Shown here one piece after another: positions 38,985-47,328 of a stretch of DNA of 47,808 nt. The translations under genes were made by a program, and so were the position numbers. Numbering within the stretch: position 1 is the first letter of the stretch; each line of letters begins with the position of its first letter. The notes under the pieces were generated by a model. The model ran no database searches. It was given only the letters and a program-made list of their open reading frames with translations, and was not told where the DNA came from. Source of the stretch: Candidatus Borkfalkia stercoripullorum (GTDB lineage: Bacteria > Bacillota > Clostridia > Christensenellales > Borkfalkiaceae); contig DWXC01000025.1 in the NCBI GenBank assembly GCA_019119395.1, forward strand, positions 1-47,808, read 5' to 3'.

Positions 38985-39731
38985 ATGAAAAGATCGATCA
39001 AAGTTCTCGCCCTGTCGCTCACCCTTGCGGCGTCCGTCGCCGCGGGCGCGGCGCTCGCGCTCCCCGAACGGTTCGCGCGGGAGGAGCAGGCGATCTGCGG
39101 CATGGCGGAAGAGGCTGCCGTTTTGAAGCAGGGCAGCACCGGCAGCCTGGTCAGAACGGTTCAGACAAAACTCAAACGCTGGGGGTATTACGACGGCTCG
39201 GTGGACGGCATTTACGGTTCGAAAACCAAAAAGGCCGTCGTCTATTTTCAGAAAAAGAACGGGCTTACGGCCGACGGCATCGTCGGCAAAAAGACGTTCG
39301 CCGCCCTCGGCATGATGAACGAGGCGAACGGCGGCTCGTCGGGATCTTCGGGTTCGGCGTCGGGCACGAACGGCTATACGAGTTCGGACGTGTACCTTTT
39401 GGCGCGCTGTATTTACGGCGAAGCGCGCGGCGAGTGTTACGAAGGGCAGGTGGCGGTCGGTGCGGTCGTTTTGAACCGCGTCAAAAGCCCTTCCTTCCCC
39501 AACACGATATCGGGGGTCATCTATCAGAAGGGCGCGTTCACCGCTGTGGACGACGGGCAGATCAACCTCACGCCCAACCAGACCGCCGTCAATGCCGCCA
39601 AGGACGCGATGAACGGCTGGGATCCGACCTACGGGTGCCTGTATTATTACAACCCCGTCACGGCGACGAGCCAGTGGATCTTCTCGCGCGAGACGGTCAC
39701 GACCATCGGCAAGCACGTGTTTGCCATTTAA
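38985..39731 (+). CDS. sleB: Spore cortex-lytic enzyme SleB
   Basis: 248 residues. Signal peptide (about 1-26), a peptidoglycan-binding domain (about 47-107, LKQGSTGSLVRTVQTKLKRWGYYDG), a Gly/Ser linker, then a hydrolase 2 domain (about 135-248) with the catalytic Glu146 in YGEARGECYEGQVAVGAV. SleB is a lytic transglycosylase that opens muramic-delta-lactam cortex during germination. GGAGG and AAGGA precede the ATG. Only 10 nt separate it from ypeB, its partner. Confidence 0.93.
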   Translation: MKRSIKVLALSLTLAASVAAGAALALPERFAREEQAICGMAEEAAVLKQGSTGSLVRTVQTKLKRWGYYDGSVDGIYGSKTKKAVVYFQKKNGLTADGIVGKKTFAALGMMNEANGGSSGSSGSASGTNGYTSSDVYLLARCIYGEARGECYEGQVAVGAVVLNRVKSPSFPNTISGVIYQKGAFTAVDDGQINLTPNQTAVNAAKDAMNGWDPTYGCLYYYNPVTATSQWIFSRETVTTIGKHVFAI

Positions 39732-39741
39732 GGAGGGAAAA

Positions 39742-41457
39742 ATGAAAGAGCAGGACAAAGAATATTCCAGCGGCGCGGAAAAGGTGGAAAACATCGCCGA
39801 AGGGCAGAACGTGTTCGAGGACGCGGCCGTCGGCAGCGAAATGCAGGGCGGCGCGGCGAACGGCGGCGCGCGGGAACATGCCGACGCCGCGGCAGAGCGC
39901 GAACGCGTACAGCGCGCCCGCATCGAACGGGAAAACGCCCGCGCGGTCAAAAGGCTCGAAGCCGCAAAGCTGAAAGCGGAGAGCAAGCAGAACAAACAAA
40001 AGGCGAAGGCGGACGCAAAGGCGGCGCGCGCCATGCGCAAAGAGGAGCAGAAAGCGCGCCGCGCGCAGGAAAGGCGTTCCCGCCGCGGGGAGGAAGAGCC
40101 GCACGGCGACGGCGGCGGAAAAAAGCATAAAGACCGCGCGCCCGGGTTCGGCGGCTGGCTCGCCGCGGTCATTTCCCTCGGCGTCGCGGTGCTCGCCCTC
40201 GGCGCGATCGTCACCGTCGGGTATTTCGATCTGACCGAAGCCAAGGCCGGCCTTTATAACGGCTATCAGAGTTCCGTCTACGAACTTGCCGAACTCGTCG
40301 AAAACATGGACGCGAACCTCGCCAAGGCGCGCGTCGCTTCGGGGAATTACGAAACGCAGAAGGTGCTCACCGATATCCTCGTCGAAAGCGAACTTGCGGA
40401 AAGCTGCCTGCAATCTTTCCCGATCGACGGGCACGACACGGAAAACCTGACGGCGTTCATCAACCGCGTGGGGGATTATTCGCGCGATCTTCTCAACCGC
40501 CTCGCGCTCGGCGGCGAAATTTCCGAAAAAGAGCAGGAAGTCATCGAGTATATGTACGGCACCATGCACGAAGTCAAATTCGCCCTTGCCGACGTCATCG
40601 TAAACGGCCGCGAGAAGAACATCGACGACGTGCTGAAAGAGGGCGGGTTTGCCGACCGCTTCAAAACGCTGGAAAACGACACGATCCAGACCCCGAAAAT
40701 GATCTACGACGGGCCGTTCGCAAAATCCGCGCAGCGCGGCGGGTGCAAGGCGCTCGAAGGGCTTGCGAAGATGAGCGAGGGCGAGATCCTCGAAAAGGCG
40801 CGCGAAGTGTTTTCGGGCTACGGCGTAAAGGAAGTGAACGCGCTCGGCAAAACGGAGAGTAAGACCGCGCCCTGTTACGGGGTCGAGATCAGAACGGAAA
40901 CGGGCGAACGCTATTTCGCGCAGTTCACCGAGCGGGGCGGCAGGCTGATGCTTTTGGACGGCTATAAAGAATGTAAGGACAAAAACTTCGATTCCGAAGC
41001 CTGCATCGCCATTGCGGAAAAATTCCTCGGCGGCCTCGGCTACGACGGCTTGCGGCCCGTATGGGTGAGCGAGTCGGGCGTGCAGTGCGACATCAATTTC
41101 GCATACGTGCAAAGCGGCGTCGTCTGCTATAACGACCTCATCAAGGTCAAAGTGTGCGAGGAGCGCGGCGCGGTCACGGGGCTGGAAGCGCGCTCGTACC
41201 TGATGAACCATACCGAGCGGGAGATCCCCGCGCCTTCCCTTTCCAAATCGAAGATCGAAAGGGCGGCGGCGGCCCGCATGGAACTTACGGGCGTGCGCCT
41301 GGCGCTCATCCCCGTGGAAGGGCAGGAAACGCTCGCCTACGAGATCAACGGCACGCACGGCGGGACGGAGTACTATGCGTATCTCGACGCAAAGACGGGC
41401 CGCATGGTCGAACTCTTCACCGTAGTCGACTCGGGCGCGGGCAGGGCATTGATGTAA
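39742..41457 (+). CDS. ypeB: Germination protein YpeB with a long charged N-terminal extension
   Basis: 571 residues. The C-terminal ~440 residues are YpeB: one membrane helix (about 138-163, LAAVISLGVAVLALGAIV), a helical region, the conserved YDGPFAKSAQ, and PepSY-type repeats to the end. YpeB stabilises SleB in the spore. The first ~135 residues are a highly charged Glu/Lys/Arg/Ala coiled region with no counterpart in Bacillus YpeB, predicted to be on the cytoplasmic side. AGGAGG lies 5 nt before the ATG, so the extension is really translated. Confidence 0.9.
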   Translation: MKEQDKEYSSGAEKVENIAEGQNVFEDAAVGSEMQGGAANGGAREHADAAAERERVQRARIERENARAVKRLEAAKLKAESKQNKQKAKADAKAARAMRKEEQKARRAQERRSRRGEEEPHGDGGGKKHKDRAPGFGGWLAAVISLGVAVLALGAIVTVGYFDLTEAKAGLYNGYQSSVYELAELVENMDANLAKARVASGNYETQKVLTDILVESELAESCLQSFPIDGHDTENLTAFINRVGDYSRDLLNRLALGGEISEKEQEVIEYMYGTMHEVKFALADVIVNGREKNIDDVLKEGGFADRFKTLENDTIQTPKMIYDGPFAKSAQRGGCKALEGLAKMSEGEILEKAREVFSGYGVKEVNALGKTESKTAPCYGVEIRTETGERYFAQFTERGGRLMLLDGYKECKDKNFDSEACIAIAEKFLGGLGYDGLRPVWVSESGVQCDINFAYVQSGVVCYNDLIKVKVCEERGAVTGLEARSYLMNHTEREIPAPSLSKSKIERAAAARMELTGVRLALIPVEGQETLAYEINGTHGGTEYYAYLDAKTGRMVELFTVVDSGAGRALM

Positions 41458-41458
41458 A

Positions 41459-41628
41459 ACGAAACGGCGGGCGCGATGCGCCCGCCGTTTCGTATCAAAA
41501 TCCCTTCGGCGGGCGCATCGCGCCCGCCGAAGCATGCGAAAAATTTTTACGCGGTTTTGCGGCCCGCCCTACGCAAAACGCGTAGGGCGGGCCGGCGGGC
41601 GGCGTTTTATCGGACGCCGCCCGCCGGC
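41459..41628. repeat. Cluster of four GC-rich perfect hairpins
   Basis: Stems: 41459-41474 with 41478-41493 (16 bp); 41504-41516 with 41520-41532 (13 bp); 41561-41574 with 41580-41593 (14 bp); 41591-41605 with 41614-41628 (15 bp). Three of the four contain GGCGGGC-type arms. The first closes sleB-ypeB as a terminator; the last faces the convergent XRE gene. The excess of hairpins suggests a repeated palindromic element rather than termination alone. Confidence 0.75.
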
Positions 41629-41681
41629 TCTTTCATTGTACGGGTATCATAAGAACTGCGCGTTTCGCGTAAGTCGGGCGG

Positions 41682-41909
41682 TCATTGCTTGATGATCGCG
41701 TCTTCGTCCGTTTCCAGACCTAAAAGATAATCGGCGGAAACCTGATAAAGTTTACAGATTTTTATCAAAGTTTTAAAGTCGGGTTCGCGGTATCCTTGCT
41801 CATAACCGGCATAGCAAGTCGCCGAAATGTGCAGCGCTTCCGCCGCCGATTTTTGCGACATGTTGTTGAATGCCCGCAATTCTCTCAATTTATTTCCGAA
41901 ATCAGTCAT
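41682..41909 (-). CDS. XRE-family regulator with twin upstream operators
   Basis: 75 residues. Single Cro/CI helix-turn-helix: NNMSQKSAAEALHISATCYAGYEQG, then EPDFKTLIKICKLYQVSADYLLGLETDED. It is divergent from a small Cys-rich protein gene. The gap between them holds a perfect 15-bp inverted repeat made of two copies of the palindrome CGCGAWTCGCG, probably its own operator. A near copy of the site lies just after its stop (41659-41669). Confidence 0.88.
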   Translation of the reverse strand: MTDFGNKLRELRAFNNMSQKSAAEALHISATCYAGYEQGYREPDFKTLIKICKLYQVSADYLLGLETDEDAIIKQ

Positions 41910-41928
41910 GTCAATATTTTAGCAAATT

Positions 41929-41965
41929 CTACGCGATTCGCGTTGATATTACGCGAATCGCGTAG
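41929..41965. promoter_or_regulatory. Paired palindromic operators between XRE and the Cys-rich gene
   Basis: CTACGCGATTCGCGT (41929-41943) and ACGCGAATCGCGTAG (41951-41965) form a 15-bp inverted repeat with a 7-nt spacer. Each arm contains its own perfect palindrome, CGCGA-T-TCGCG (41932-41942) and CGCGA-A-TCGCG (41952-41962), centres 20 bp apart, about two helical turns. This fits two dimers of the XRE protein binding side by side. Confidence 0.75.
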
Positions 41966-42010
41966 TAAAATAATGATAAACGAAAAAACTTTGGAGAAAG
42001 GGGTCGGCTT

Positions 42011-42292
42011 ATGGAAACAGAAAAAACCTGCGAGAACTGTAAATTTTTTGTCCCTTATTATATAAAGAGGCGGTCGCACTTTTATCCCGTGCAGAGCGGC
42101 GTCTGCGAAAACGAGACACTCCGTTGCAGAGACAGGCGGAAGCGTAATCCCGAACCGTGCGGCCTTTGGCAAAAAGAGGACGGCGAGCACGCCCGCGGCG
42201 AACGGGCCGCCGTAGAAAGCGCGCTTCTTGCCATGGCAAAGCACGTCGAAGAGATCGCTCTCATTCTCCGTTCGCAGAGCAAAGACGAATGA
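42011..42292 (+). CDS. Small Cys-rich protein divergent from XRE
   Basis: 93 residues, no named function. CENCKFFVPYY near residues 7-17, then SGVCEN and NPEPCGLW, giving four Cys that could bind a metal ion; the C-terminal third is a helix. Similar short proteins with CxxCxxF...C...C..W occur beside XRE regulators in Clostridia. AAAGGGG lies about 8 nt before the ATG. It is probably repressed through the twin palindromes upstream. Confidence 0.7.
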   Translation: METEKTCENCKFFVPYYIKRRSHFYPVQSGVCENETLRCRDRRKRNPEPCGLWQKEDGEHARGERAAVESALLAMAKHVEEIALILRSQSKDE

Positions 42293-42404
42293 TAAAAATA
42301 TTTGATTTCTGCATTGTTTCCCGTGGAGCGCAAAATGTAAAAATTGTGCACCGTTTCAAACTTCTTGCCGAAAGGTGCGAAATTATGTAAAATAAAAATA
42401 AAAA

Positions 42405-42456
42405 CCCGCGGAGACGGCGTTCCCGAACGGGCGTTCGGCGGGGCGGTCTCCGCGGG
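42405..42456 (-). terminator. Terminator of the kinase-GNAT gene
   Basis: CCCGCGGAGAC (42405-42415) pairs with GTCTCCGCGGG (42446-42456). On the minus strand it is followed by TTTTTATTTTTATTTT. The gap 42293-42404 shows nothing else clear. Confidence 0.75.
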
Positions 42457-42500
42457 GCGCGCCCTTGCGGGCGGCGGCGTTTTAACTTTGGCGCGGCGTT

Positions 42501-43433
42501 TTAAATTTTCAAGTCTTTGCGCATCTGAACGTGCGGCACGCCCTCTTCGGGGAACTGTTCTCCGAACGCGGCGTAGCCGCATTTTTCGTAGAAGCCCTGC
42601 GCGCGCACCTGAGCGCACAGGGTCAGCGCGGCTGCGCCGTCCTGCCGGGCGCATTCTTCCGCCGCGCGCAGAACGTACCTGCCCAGCCCCTGCCCGCGGA
42701 ATTTCTTCCGCACCGCGATCCTGCCGACGGTGAAAGCGCCGTCCTCTTCCGCGGCGAAATATCTGCAGCACGCGGCGGGTTCGTCGCCTTTATAAAAAAC
42801 GAGGTGGCGGCAGTTATTGTCCCGCCCGTCGAATTCGCTCGCAAATCCCTGTTCGTCCATGAACACCTCTTCGCGGATGAGCCGCCCTTCGTCCGTAAGG
42901 AAAGGCGTGTTTTTGTACGGGAGCAGGTTTGTTTCGCCCCGCACCGTCTCCGCGATCGATTCCGCCGTCTGCGCGGGGGTAAGGCGGCTGTTGTCGATCT
43001 TATAGGAAAGCATTTTCCCGAACCTTTCGGCCCGCTCTTCGCTGCGCGCAAAAATGCCGCCGCTGCGTTTGCCGCATTCCGCGTCGCGGGTAAGCCGCTC
43101 GCGGAGCGTCTTTTTGTCCGCCGTCAGGGTGAAGAGAAAAAAGCGGCACTTTTCCGCGGGGATGCGGGAGAGTATGGTTTTTACGATGTCCTCTTCGTGC
43201 ATCACCCAGCAGAATATGATGTTTTCGAACAGCCCGCTCTCTATAAATCCCGAAAGCGCCGCGGAAATATTCGCCAGAACGAGTTTTTCGGAAGTTTCGT
43301 TCACGGTGAATGGGTTCATGTCCCAAAAGTTGTCGCCGTCGGCAAAAACGCACGGCGGCACGATTTTTTGCAGGGCGCGCGCCGTCGCCGTTTTGCCCGC
43401 GCCCATCGTTCCGTTGATAAAGATGAGGTTCAT
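42501..43433 (-). CDS. Fusion of a P-loop kinase-like domain and a GNAT acetyltransferase
   Basis: 310 residues. First half: P-loop NTPase with Walker A GTMGAGKTA (residues 7-15), resembling small nucleotide or shikimate-type kinases (VFADGDNFWDMNP). Second half (about 170-310): GNAT domain of the YjcF/ElaA sort with acetyl-CoA motif RKKFRGQGLGRYVL and QVRAQGFYEKCGY. Substrates are unknown. The ATG at 43433 directly begins the Walker A strand. A promoter (43440-43468) ends 6 nt before it and no ribosome site exists, so translation is probably leaderless. An ATG 6 codons upstream would fall within the -10 region. Confidence 0.85.
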   Translation of the reverse strand: MNLIFINGTMGAGKTATARALQKIVPPCVFADGDNFWDMNPFTVNETSEKLVLANISAALSGFIESGLFENIIFCWVMHEEDIVKTILSRIPAEKCRFFLFTLTADKKTLRERLTRDAECGKRSGGIFARSEERAERFGKMLSYKIDNSRLTPAQTAESIAETVRGETNLLPYKNTPFLTDEGRLIREEVFMDEQGFASEFDGRDNNCRHLVFYKGDEPAACCRYFAAEEDGAFTVGRIAVRKKFRGQGLGRYVLRAAEECARQDGAAALTLCAQVRAQGFYEKCGYAAFGEQFPEEGVPHVQMRKDLKI

Positions 43434-43439
43434 GAAGCA

Positions 43440-43468
43440 AGTGTAACACAAAACCCGCCCGATGTAAA
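43440..43468 (-). promoter_or_regulatory. Promoter of the kinase-GNAT gene, leaderless geometry
   Basis: Minus-strand TTTACA (43463-43468), 17-bp spacer, TACACT (43440-43445). The predicted start point coincides with the A of the ATG. Confidence 0.55.
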
Positions 43469-43593
43469 GCGCGGGGGCGTTTTTTCTTCAGGCTTTTCGC
43501 CGCGGCGGCGGAACAAAACTTCGGGCGCGGGTAAACAAACGGCGGGCGGGCCGCATAGTATGGAATGATTTCATTGCAACGGGAGGGCTCGGT

Positions 43594-44250
43594 TTGTATA
43601 AAATATTATCGCCTGAAACGGTGACGGTCGCCGAGGGCGCGGTCATCGAGGACGGGGTCGTCATCCATTCGGGCAACGTGATCGGCGGCTCGGTCATCCT
43701 GCGGCGGGGCGCGGTGCTGTACCCCAACAACATCGTCGAAGATTCGGAGATCGGCGAGGAAGCCGAACTGACGGCCAGCGTCGTGCGGGGCGCGAAGGTC
43801 GGGCGCGGCGCGAAGGTCGGCCCATTCGCCAATCTCCGCGCGGGCGCGGTGGTCGGAGAAAACTGCCGCGTCGGCGATTTCGTGGAGATCAAAAACGCGG
43901 CCGTCGGCGCGGGGAGCAAAATCAGCCACCTCGCGTACGTGGGCGACGCGCGCGTGGGCGAAAACGTCAACATCGGCTGCGGCGTCGTGTTCTGCAATTT
44001 CGACGGAAGATCGAAGCATTTCACCGAGGTGGGCAGCGGCGCGTTCATCGGCAGCAACGCCAACCTCGTCGCACCCGTCAGGATCGGCGAAAACGCGTTC
44101 GTCGCCGCGGGCACGACCGTCACGCGCGACGTGCCCGCGGGCGCGTGCGTCATCGGCAGGGTGCGGCAGGAAGAGAGCGAGGGTATCCGCAAAAAGCGCT
44201 GTAAAAGTTCTCCCGGGGAAGGCTCCCGCGGGGAAGGGGGCGGGCTGTGA
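43594..44250 (+). CDS. Stand-alone GlmU-type acetyltransferase domain (left-handed beta helix)
   Basis: 218 residues from a TTG start with GGGAGG about 7 nt upstream. Hexapeptide repeats (IGGSVI, VGRGAKVGPFANLRAGAVVGENCRVGDFVEIKNA) form a left-handed beta helix. KNAAVGAGSKISHLAYVGDARVG and FVAAGTTVTRDVPAGA match the C-terminal acetyltransferase half of GlmU, which acetylates glucosamine-1-phosphate. The N-terminal uridyltransferase half is absent, so UDP-GlcNAc completion must need another enzyme. It overlaps glmM by 4 nt and leads the operon with glmM and glmS. Confidence 0.85.
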   Translation: MYKILSPETVTVAEGAVIEDGVVIHSGNVIGGSVILRRGAVLYPNNIVEDSEIGEEAELTASVVRGAKVGRGAKVGPFANLRAGAVVGENCRVGDFVEIKNAAVGAGSKISHLAYVGDARVGENVNIGCGVVFCNFDGRSKHFTEVGSGAFIGSNANLVAPVRIGENAFVAAGTTVTRDVPAGACVIGRVRQEESEGIRKKRCKSSPGEGSRGEGGGL

Positions 44251-45548
44251 GCGCGCTGTTCGGCACGGACGGTATCCGCGGCGTCGCGGGGGAAGAACTC
44301 ACGTCCCGCACGGCCTTCGCCCTCGGCAACGCGCTTTCCCGCCTCAAACAAAACCCCTGCGTGATCGTCGGGGAAGATACCCGCGTCTCTTCGGATATGC
44401 TCGCGCTCGCGCTGGCGGCGGGCGTCGCTTCGGGCGGGGGCGAGGTGCTCTGGGGCGGCGTCCTGCCCACGGCGGCAGTCTCTTACTGTGTCGCGGAGCG
44501 GAAGGCGGACTTCGGCGTCGTCGTCAGCGCGTCGCACAACCCCGCAAAGTACAACGGGCTGAAAGTGTTCGCGTCGGACGGGCGCAAACTTCCCGAAAAG
44601 CAGGAAAAGCGGTGCGAACATTACATGATGGGCGAATACGCCTTTGCCGGCCCGCTCTCCATGGGCAGGGTGCGTCCCCTCGGCGGGGCGGAGGGGTATG
44701 CTGCGCACCTTGCGGCGTGCTGTTCCCGCCCGCTCAAAGGCAAAAAATTCGCGCTCGACTGCGCCAACGGCGCGGCGGGGAAAATCGCGCCCGAAGTTTT
44801 TGCGCGCCTGGGCGCGGAAGTCGTCGCGTCGGGCGTCAACCGCGGCGGGCTCGACGTGAACGAAGGCTGCGGCGCGCTCCACCCCGAACGCATCCGCGCG
44901 ATGACCCTCGAATCGGGCGCGGACGCGGGCTTCGCTTACGACGGAGACGCCGACCGCCTCGTCGCCTGCGACGAAAAGGGGAACATTGTTGACGGGGATA
45001 AGATCCTCTGCATTTTCGCCGCCCGCATGCAGGCGGACGGGAGTATGCGCGAAAGCGTCGCCGTGGGCACGACGCACACCAATACGGGCGCGGAGAATTT
45101 CCTCAAAAAACTCGGAATCCGCCTCATCCGCACCGACATCGGCGACAAATACGTCGCCGACGCGATGCAAAAGAGCGGCGCGCAGATCGGCGGCGAACAG
45201 TCGGGGCATATCATCCTCTCCGATTACGCTGTCACGGGAGACGGCATCCTGACGTCGGTGAAACTTGCGGAACTGGTCGCGGAAAAGAAACTTTCCCGCC
45301 TTGCGGACATCAGAATGCTCCCGCAGTACAACGCGAGCGTCAGGGTCAAAGACAAGGTGCGCGTCCTCGGCGACGAATACCTGCGCGGCTTCATCGACCG
45401 CGCGCGGCGGGGCGTTTCGCGCCTGGTGGTGCGCGCCTCGGGTACGGAACCCGTCGTGCGCATCTTTGCCGAGGCGGAGAGCATGAAGCAGGCAAGATCC
45501 GCCGTCGAGCGGGTTCGGGCGGAAATTCAGGCCGCCGAGGAGGGGTGA
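44247..45548 (+). CDS. glmM: Phosphoglucosamine mutase
   Basis: 433 residues from a GTG start overlapping the previous stop. Converts glucosamine 6-phosphate to glucosamine 1-phosphate. N-terminal FGTDGIRGVA, catalytic Ser in VVSASHNPAKYNGLK, Mg-binding DGDADR, sugar loop GEQSGHII and phosphate loop RASGTEPVVRI. It is slightly shorter than the usual ~448. It sits between the acetyltransferase and glmS; all three act in UDP-GlcNAc synthesis for peptidoglycan. Confidence 0.95.
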   Translation: MSALFGTDGIRGVAGEELTSRTAFALGNALSRLKQNPCVIVGEDTRVSSDMLALALAAGVASGGGEVLWGGVLPTAAVSYCVAERKADFGVVVSASHNPAKYNGLKVFASDGRKLPEKQEKRCEHYMMGEYAFAGPLSMGRVRPLGGAEGYAAHLAACCSRPLKGKKFALDCANGAAGKIAPEVFARLGAEVVASGVNRGGLDVNEGCGALHPERIRAMTLESGADAGFAYDGDADRLVACDEKGNIVDGDKILCIFAARMQADGSMRESVAVGTTHTNTGAENFLKKLGIRLIRTDIGDKYVADAMQKSGAQIGGEQSGHIILSDYAVTGDGILTSVKLAELVAEKKLSRLADIRMLPQYNASVRVKDKVRVLGDEYLRGFIDRARRGVSRLVVRASGTEPVVRIFAEAESMKQARSAVERVRAEIQAAEEG

Positions 45549-45549
45549 G

Positions 45550-47322
45550 ATGTGCGGGATCATCGGCTGCGTGAGCGATAAAGACTGCTACGGCGCGCTG
45601 TACGACGGGCTCAAACGCCTGGAATACCGCGGGTACGACTCCGCGGGTATCGCCGTTCTGGGCGAAAAACTGTCCGTATTCAAAAAGAAGGGCGGCGTTT
45701 CCAATCTGTCCGCGTTCTATGCGCGCGGCGGCACGGGCATAGGCCACACCCGCTGGGCGACGCACGGCGCGCCTTCGGACGCGAACGCGCACCCGCACCG
45801 CGCGGGCAAGATCGCCCTCGTGCACAACGGCATCGTGGAAAATTACGCGGCGCTCAAAGCGGAACTGGAGGGGGAGGGCGAACGCTTTTCGTCCGAAACG
45901 GACAGCGAAGTCATCGCAAAACTCATCTCCCGCGCCTACCGCAAAGACCTGCTTTCCGCAGTCCGCGAAGGCCTTTCGCGCGCGGAAGGCGCGTACGCCG
46001 TCGCCGTCGTCGCGGAGGATAGGCCGGGCGAGTTGGTCGCGGCGAAAAACAAAAGCCCGCTCGTGGCGGGCAAAGGGGCTTCGGGGCTGTTCGTCTGCAG
46101 CGATATCCCCGCGCTCGCGGGAACAGCCGACTTTATCGCCCGCGCCGAGGACGGGGATTTCATCCGCATCGCGGACGGGCGCATCGATTTTTTCGATAAA
46201 AATTTAAATCCGGTCTGCCGCGATTTTACCCGCCCGCGGGAAGAACTGCGCGCGCTGTCGGTCGCGGGCGGCGGGTATTTCATGCGCGCGGAGATCGGCG
46301 AGATCCCGCGCGCCCTCGAAGACACCCTTTCCGCGCTGAAAAACGCAGACTTTGCGCCCTGCGCCCGCGCTCTGCGCTCGGCGGAAAGGATATTCGCCGT
46401 CGCCTGCGGCACGGCGTTCCACAGCGCGCTCGTCTTTGCCGACGTCGCCGAGCGGGAAGCGGGCGTGCCCGTGCTTTGCTGTACGGCGGGGGAATTCCGC
46501 TACCGCCCGCCCGTCATCGGCGAAGGCGACGTGCTCGTCGCCGTCAGCCAGAGCGGGGAAACGGCGGATACGCTCGAGGCGGTGCGCCTCGCGAAATCGC
46601 GCGGCGCGTACGTCGTCGCCGTCACCAATATCGGCAGTTCTTCCATCGAATCGCTCGCGGATTTTTGCATCGTCATGCGCGCGGGCGCGGAGATCGCCGT
46701 CGCCGCAACGAAAAGTTATAACTGTCAGCTCCTGTGCCTGTATTACCTCGCGGCGCAACTCCTCTTTTTCAAACGTGCGCGCCTGCCCGAGTGGTTTTCC
46801 GCGCTCGACCGCCTGCCCGAAGCGGCGCAGGCAGCCTTTTCCTGCTTTGCGGAAGCGGACGCGCTCGCCGACCGGCTCAAAGGCGCGGGTGCGATGTATT
46901 TCCTCGGCAGGGGTACAGACCTGTGCACGGCAAAGGAGGGCGCGCTCAAAGTCAAGGAGATCGCCCGCGTGTTCGCCGAAGGTTATCCCGCGGGGGAACT
47001 CAAACACGGTTCGCTCGCGCTGGTGGGGGAGGGCTTCCCCGTCGCGTGTATTTCGACTTGCGCGGCGCTTTTAAAAAAGAGCGAAAGCGCCCTCGCCGAA
47101 GTAAAATCGCGGGGCGGGTATTGCGCGCTCTTTTCGCAATATCCCCGGGCATTGGCGGAAAGCTGTGCCGATTTCAAATGCCTGCTCCCCGCCCTGCCCG
47201 AAGCGCTCATGCCCGCCGTCGCCGTCATCCCGCTGCAATATTTTGCCTATAAAATGTGCATCGGGCGGGGGTTCGATCCCGACAAGCCGCGCAACCTGGC
47301 AAAGAGCGTGACGGTGGAGTGA
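45550..47322 (+). CDS. glmS: Glutamine-fructose-6-phosphate aminotransferase (isomerizing)
   Basis: 590 residues. Makes glucosamine 6-phosphate from fructose 6-phosphate and glutamine. Catalytic Cys2 after Met (MCGIIGCV), LEYRGYDSAGIA, GHTRWATHG in the glutaminase half; two SIS domains with ACGTAFHSALV, SQSGETADTLEA, GYPAGELKHG and the end DKPRNLAKSVTVE. There is 1 nt between glmM and glmS, so no room for a glmS ribozyme; sugar feedback at this gene must work in another way. A structured repeat unit begins 6 nt after the stop. Confidence 0.96.
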   Translation: MCGIIGCVSDKDCYGALYDGLKRLEYRGYDSAGIAVLGEKLSVFKKKGGVSNLSAFYARGGTGIGHTRWATHGAPSDANAHPHRAGKIALVHNGIVENYAALKAELEGEGERFSSETDSEVIAKLISRAYRKDLLSAVREGLSRAEGAYAVAVVAEDRPGELVAAKNKSPLVAGKGASGLFVCSDIPALAGTADFIARAEDGDFIRIADGRIDFFDKNLNPVCRDFTRPREELRALSVAGGGYFMRAEIGEIPRALEDTLSALKNADFAPCARALRSAERIFAVACGTAFHSALVFADVAEREAGVPVLCCTAGEFRYRPPVIGEGDVLVAVSQSGETADTLEAVRLAKSRGAYVVAVTNIGSSSIESLADFCIVMRAGAEIAVAATKSYNCQLLCLYYLAAQLLFFKRARLPEWFSALDRLPEAAQAAFSCFAEADALADRLKGAGAMYFLGRGTDLCTAKEGALKVKEIARVFAEGYPAGELKHGSLALVGEGFPVACISTCAALLKKSESALAEVKSRGGYCALFSQYPRALAESCADFKCLLPALPEALMPAVAVIPLQYFAYKMCIGRGFDPDKPRNLAKSVTVE

Positions 47323-47328
47323 GGGGGT

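Noticed and set aside
45549-45549. glmS ribozyme
   Set aside because: Only 1 nt lies between the glmM stop and the glmS start, so there is no leader to hold a ribozyme.
43488-45563. 691-residue minus-strand frame across glmM
   Set aside because: It is a shadow of glmM and the acetyltransferase gene; no homology visible.
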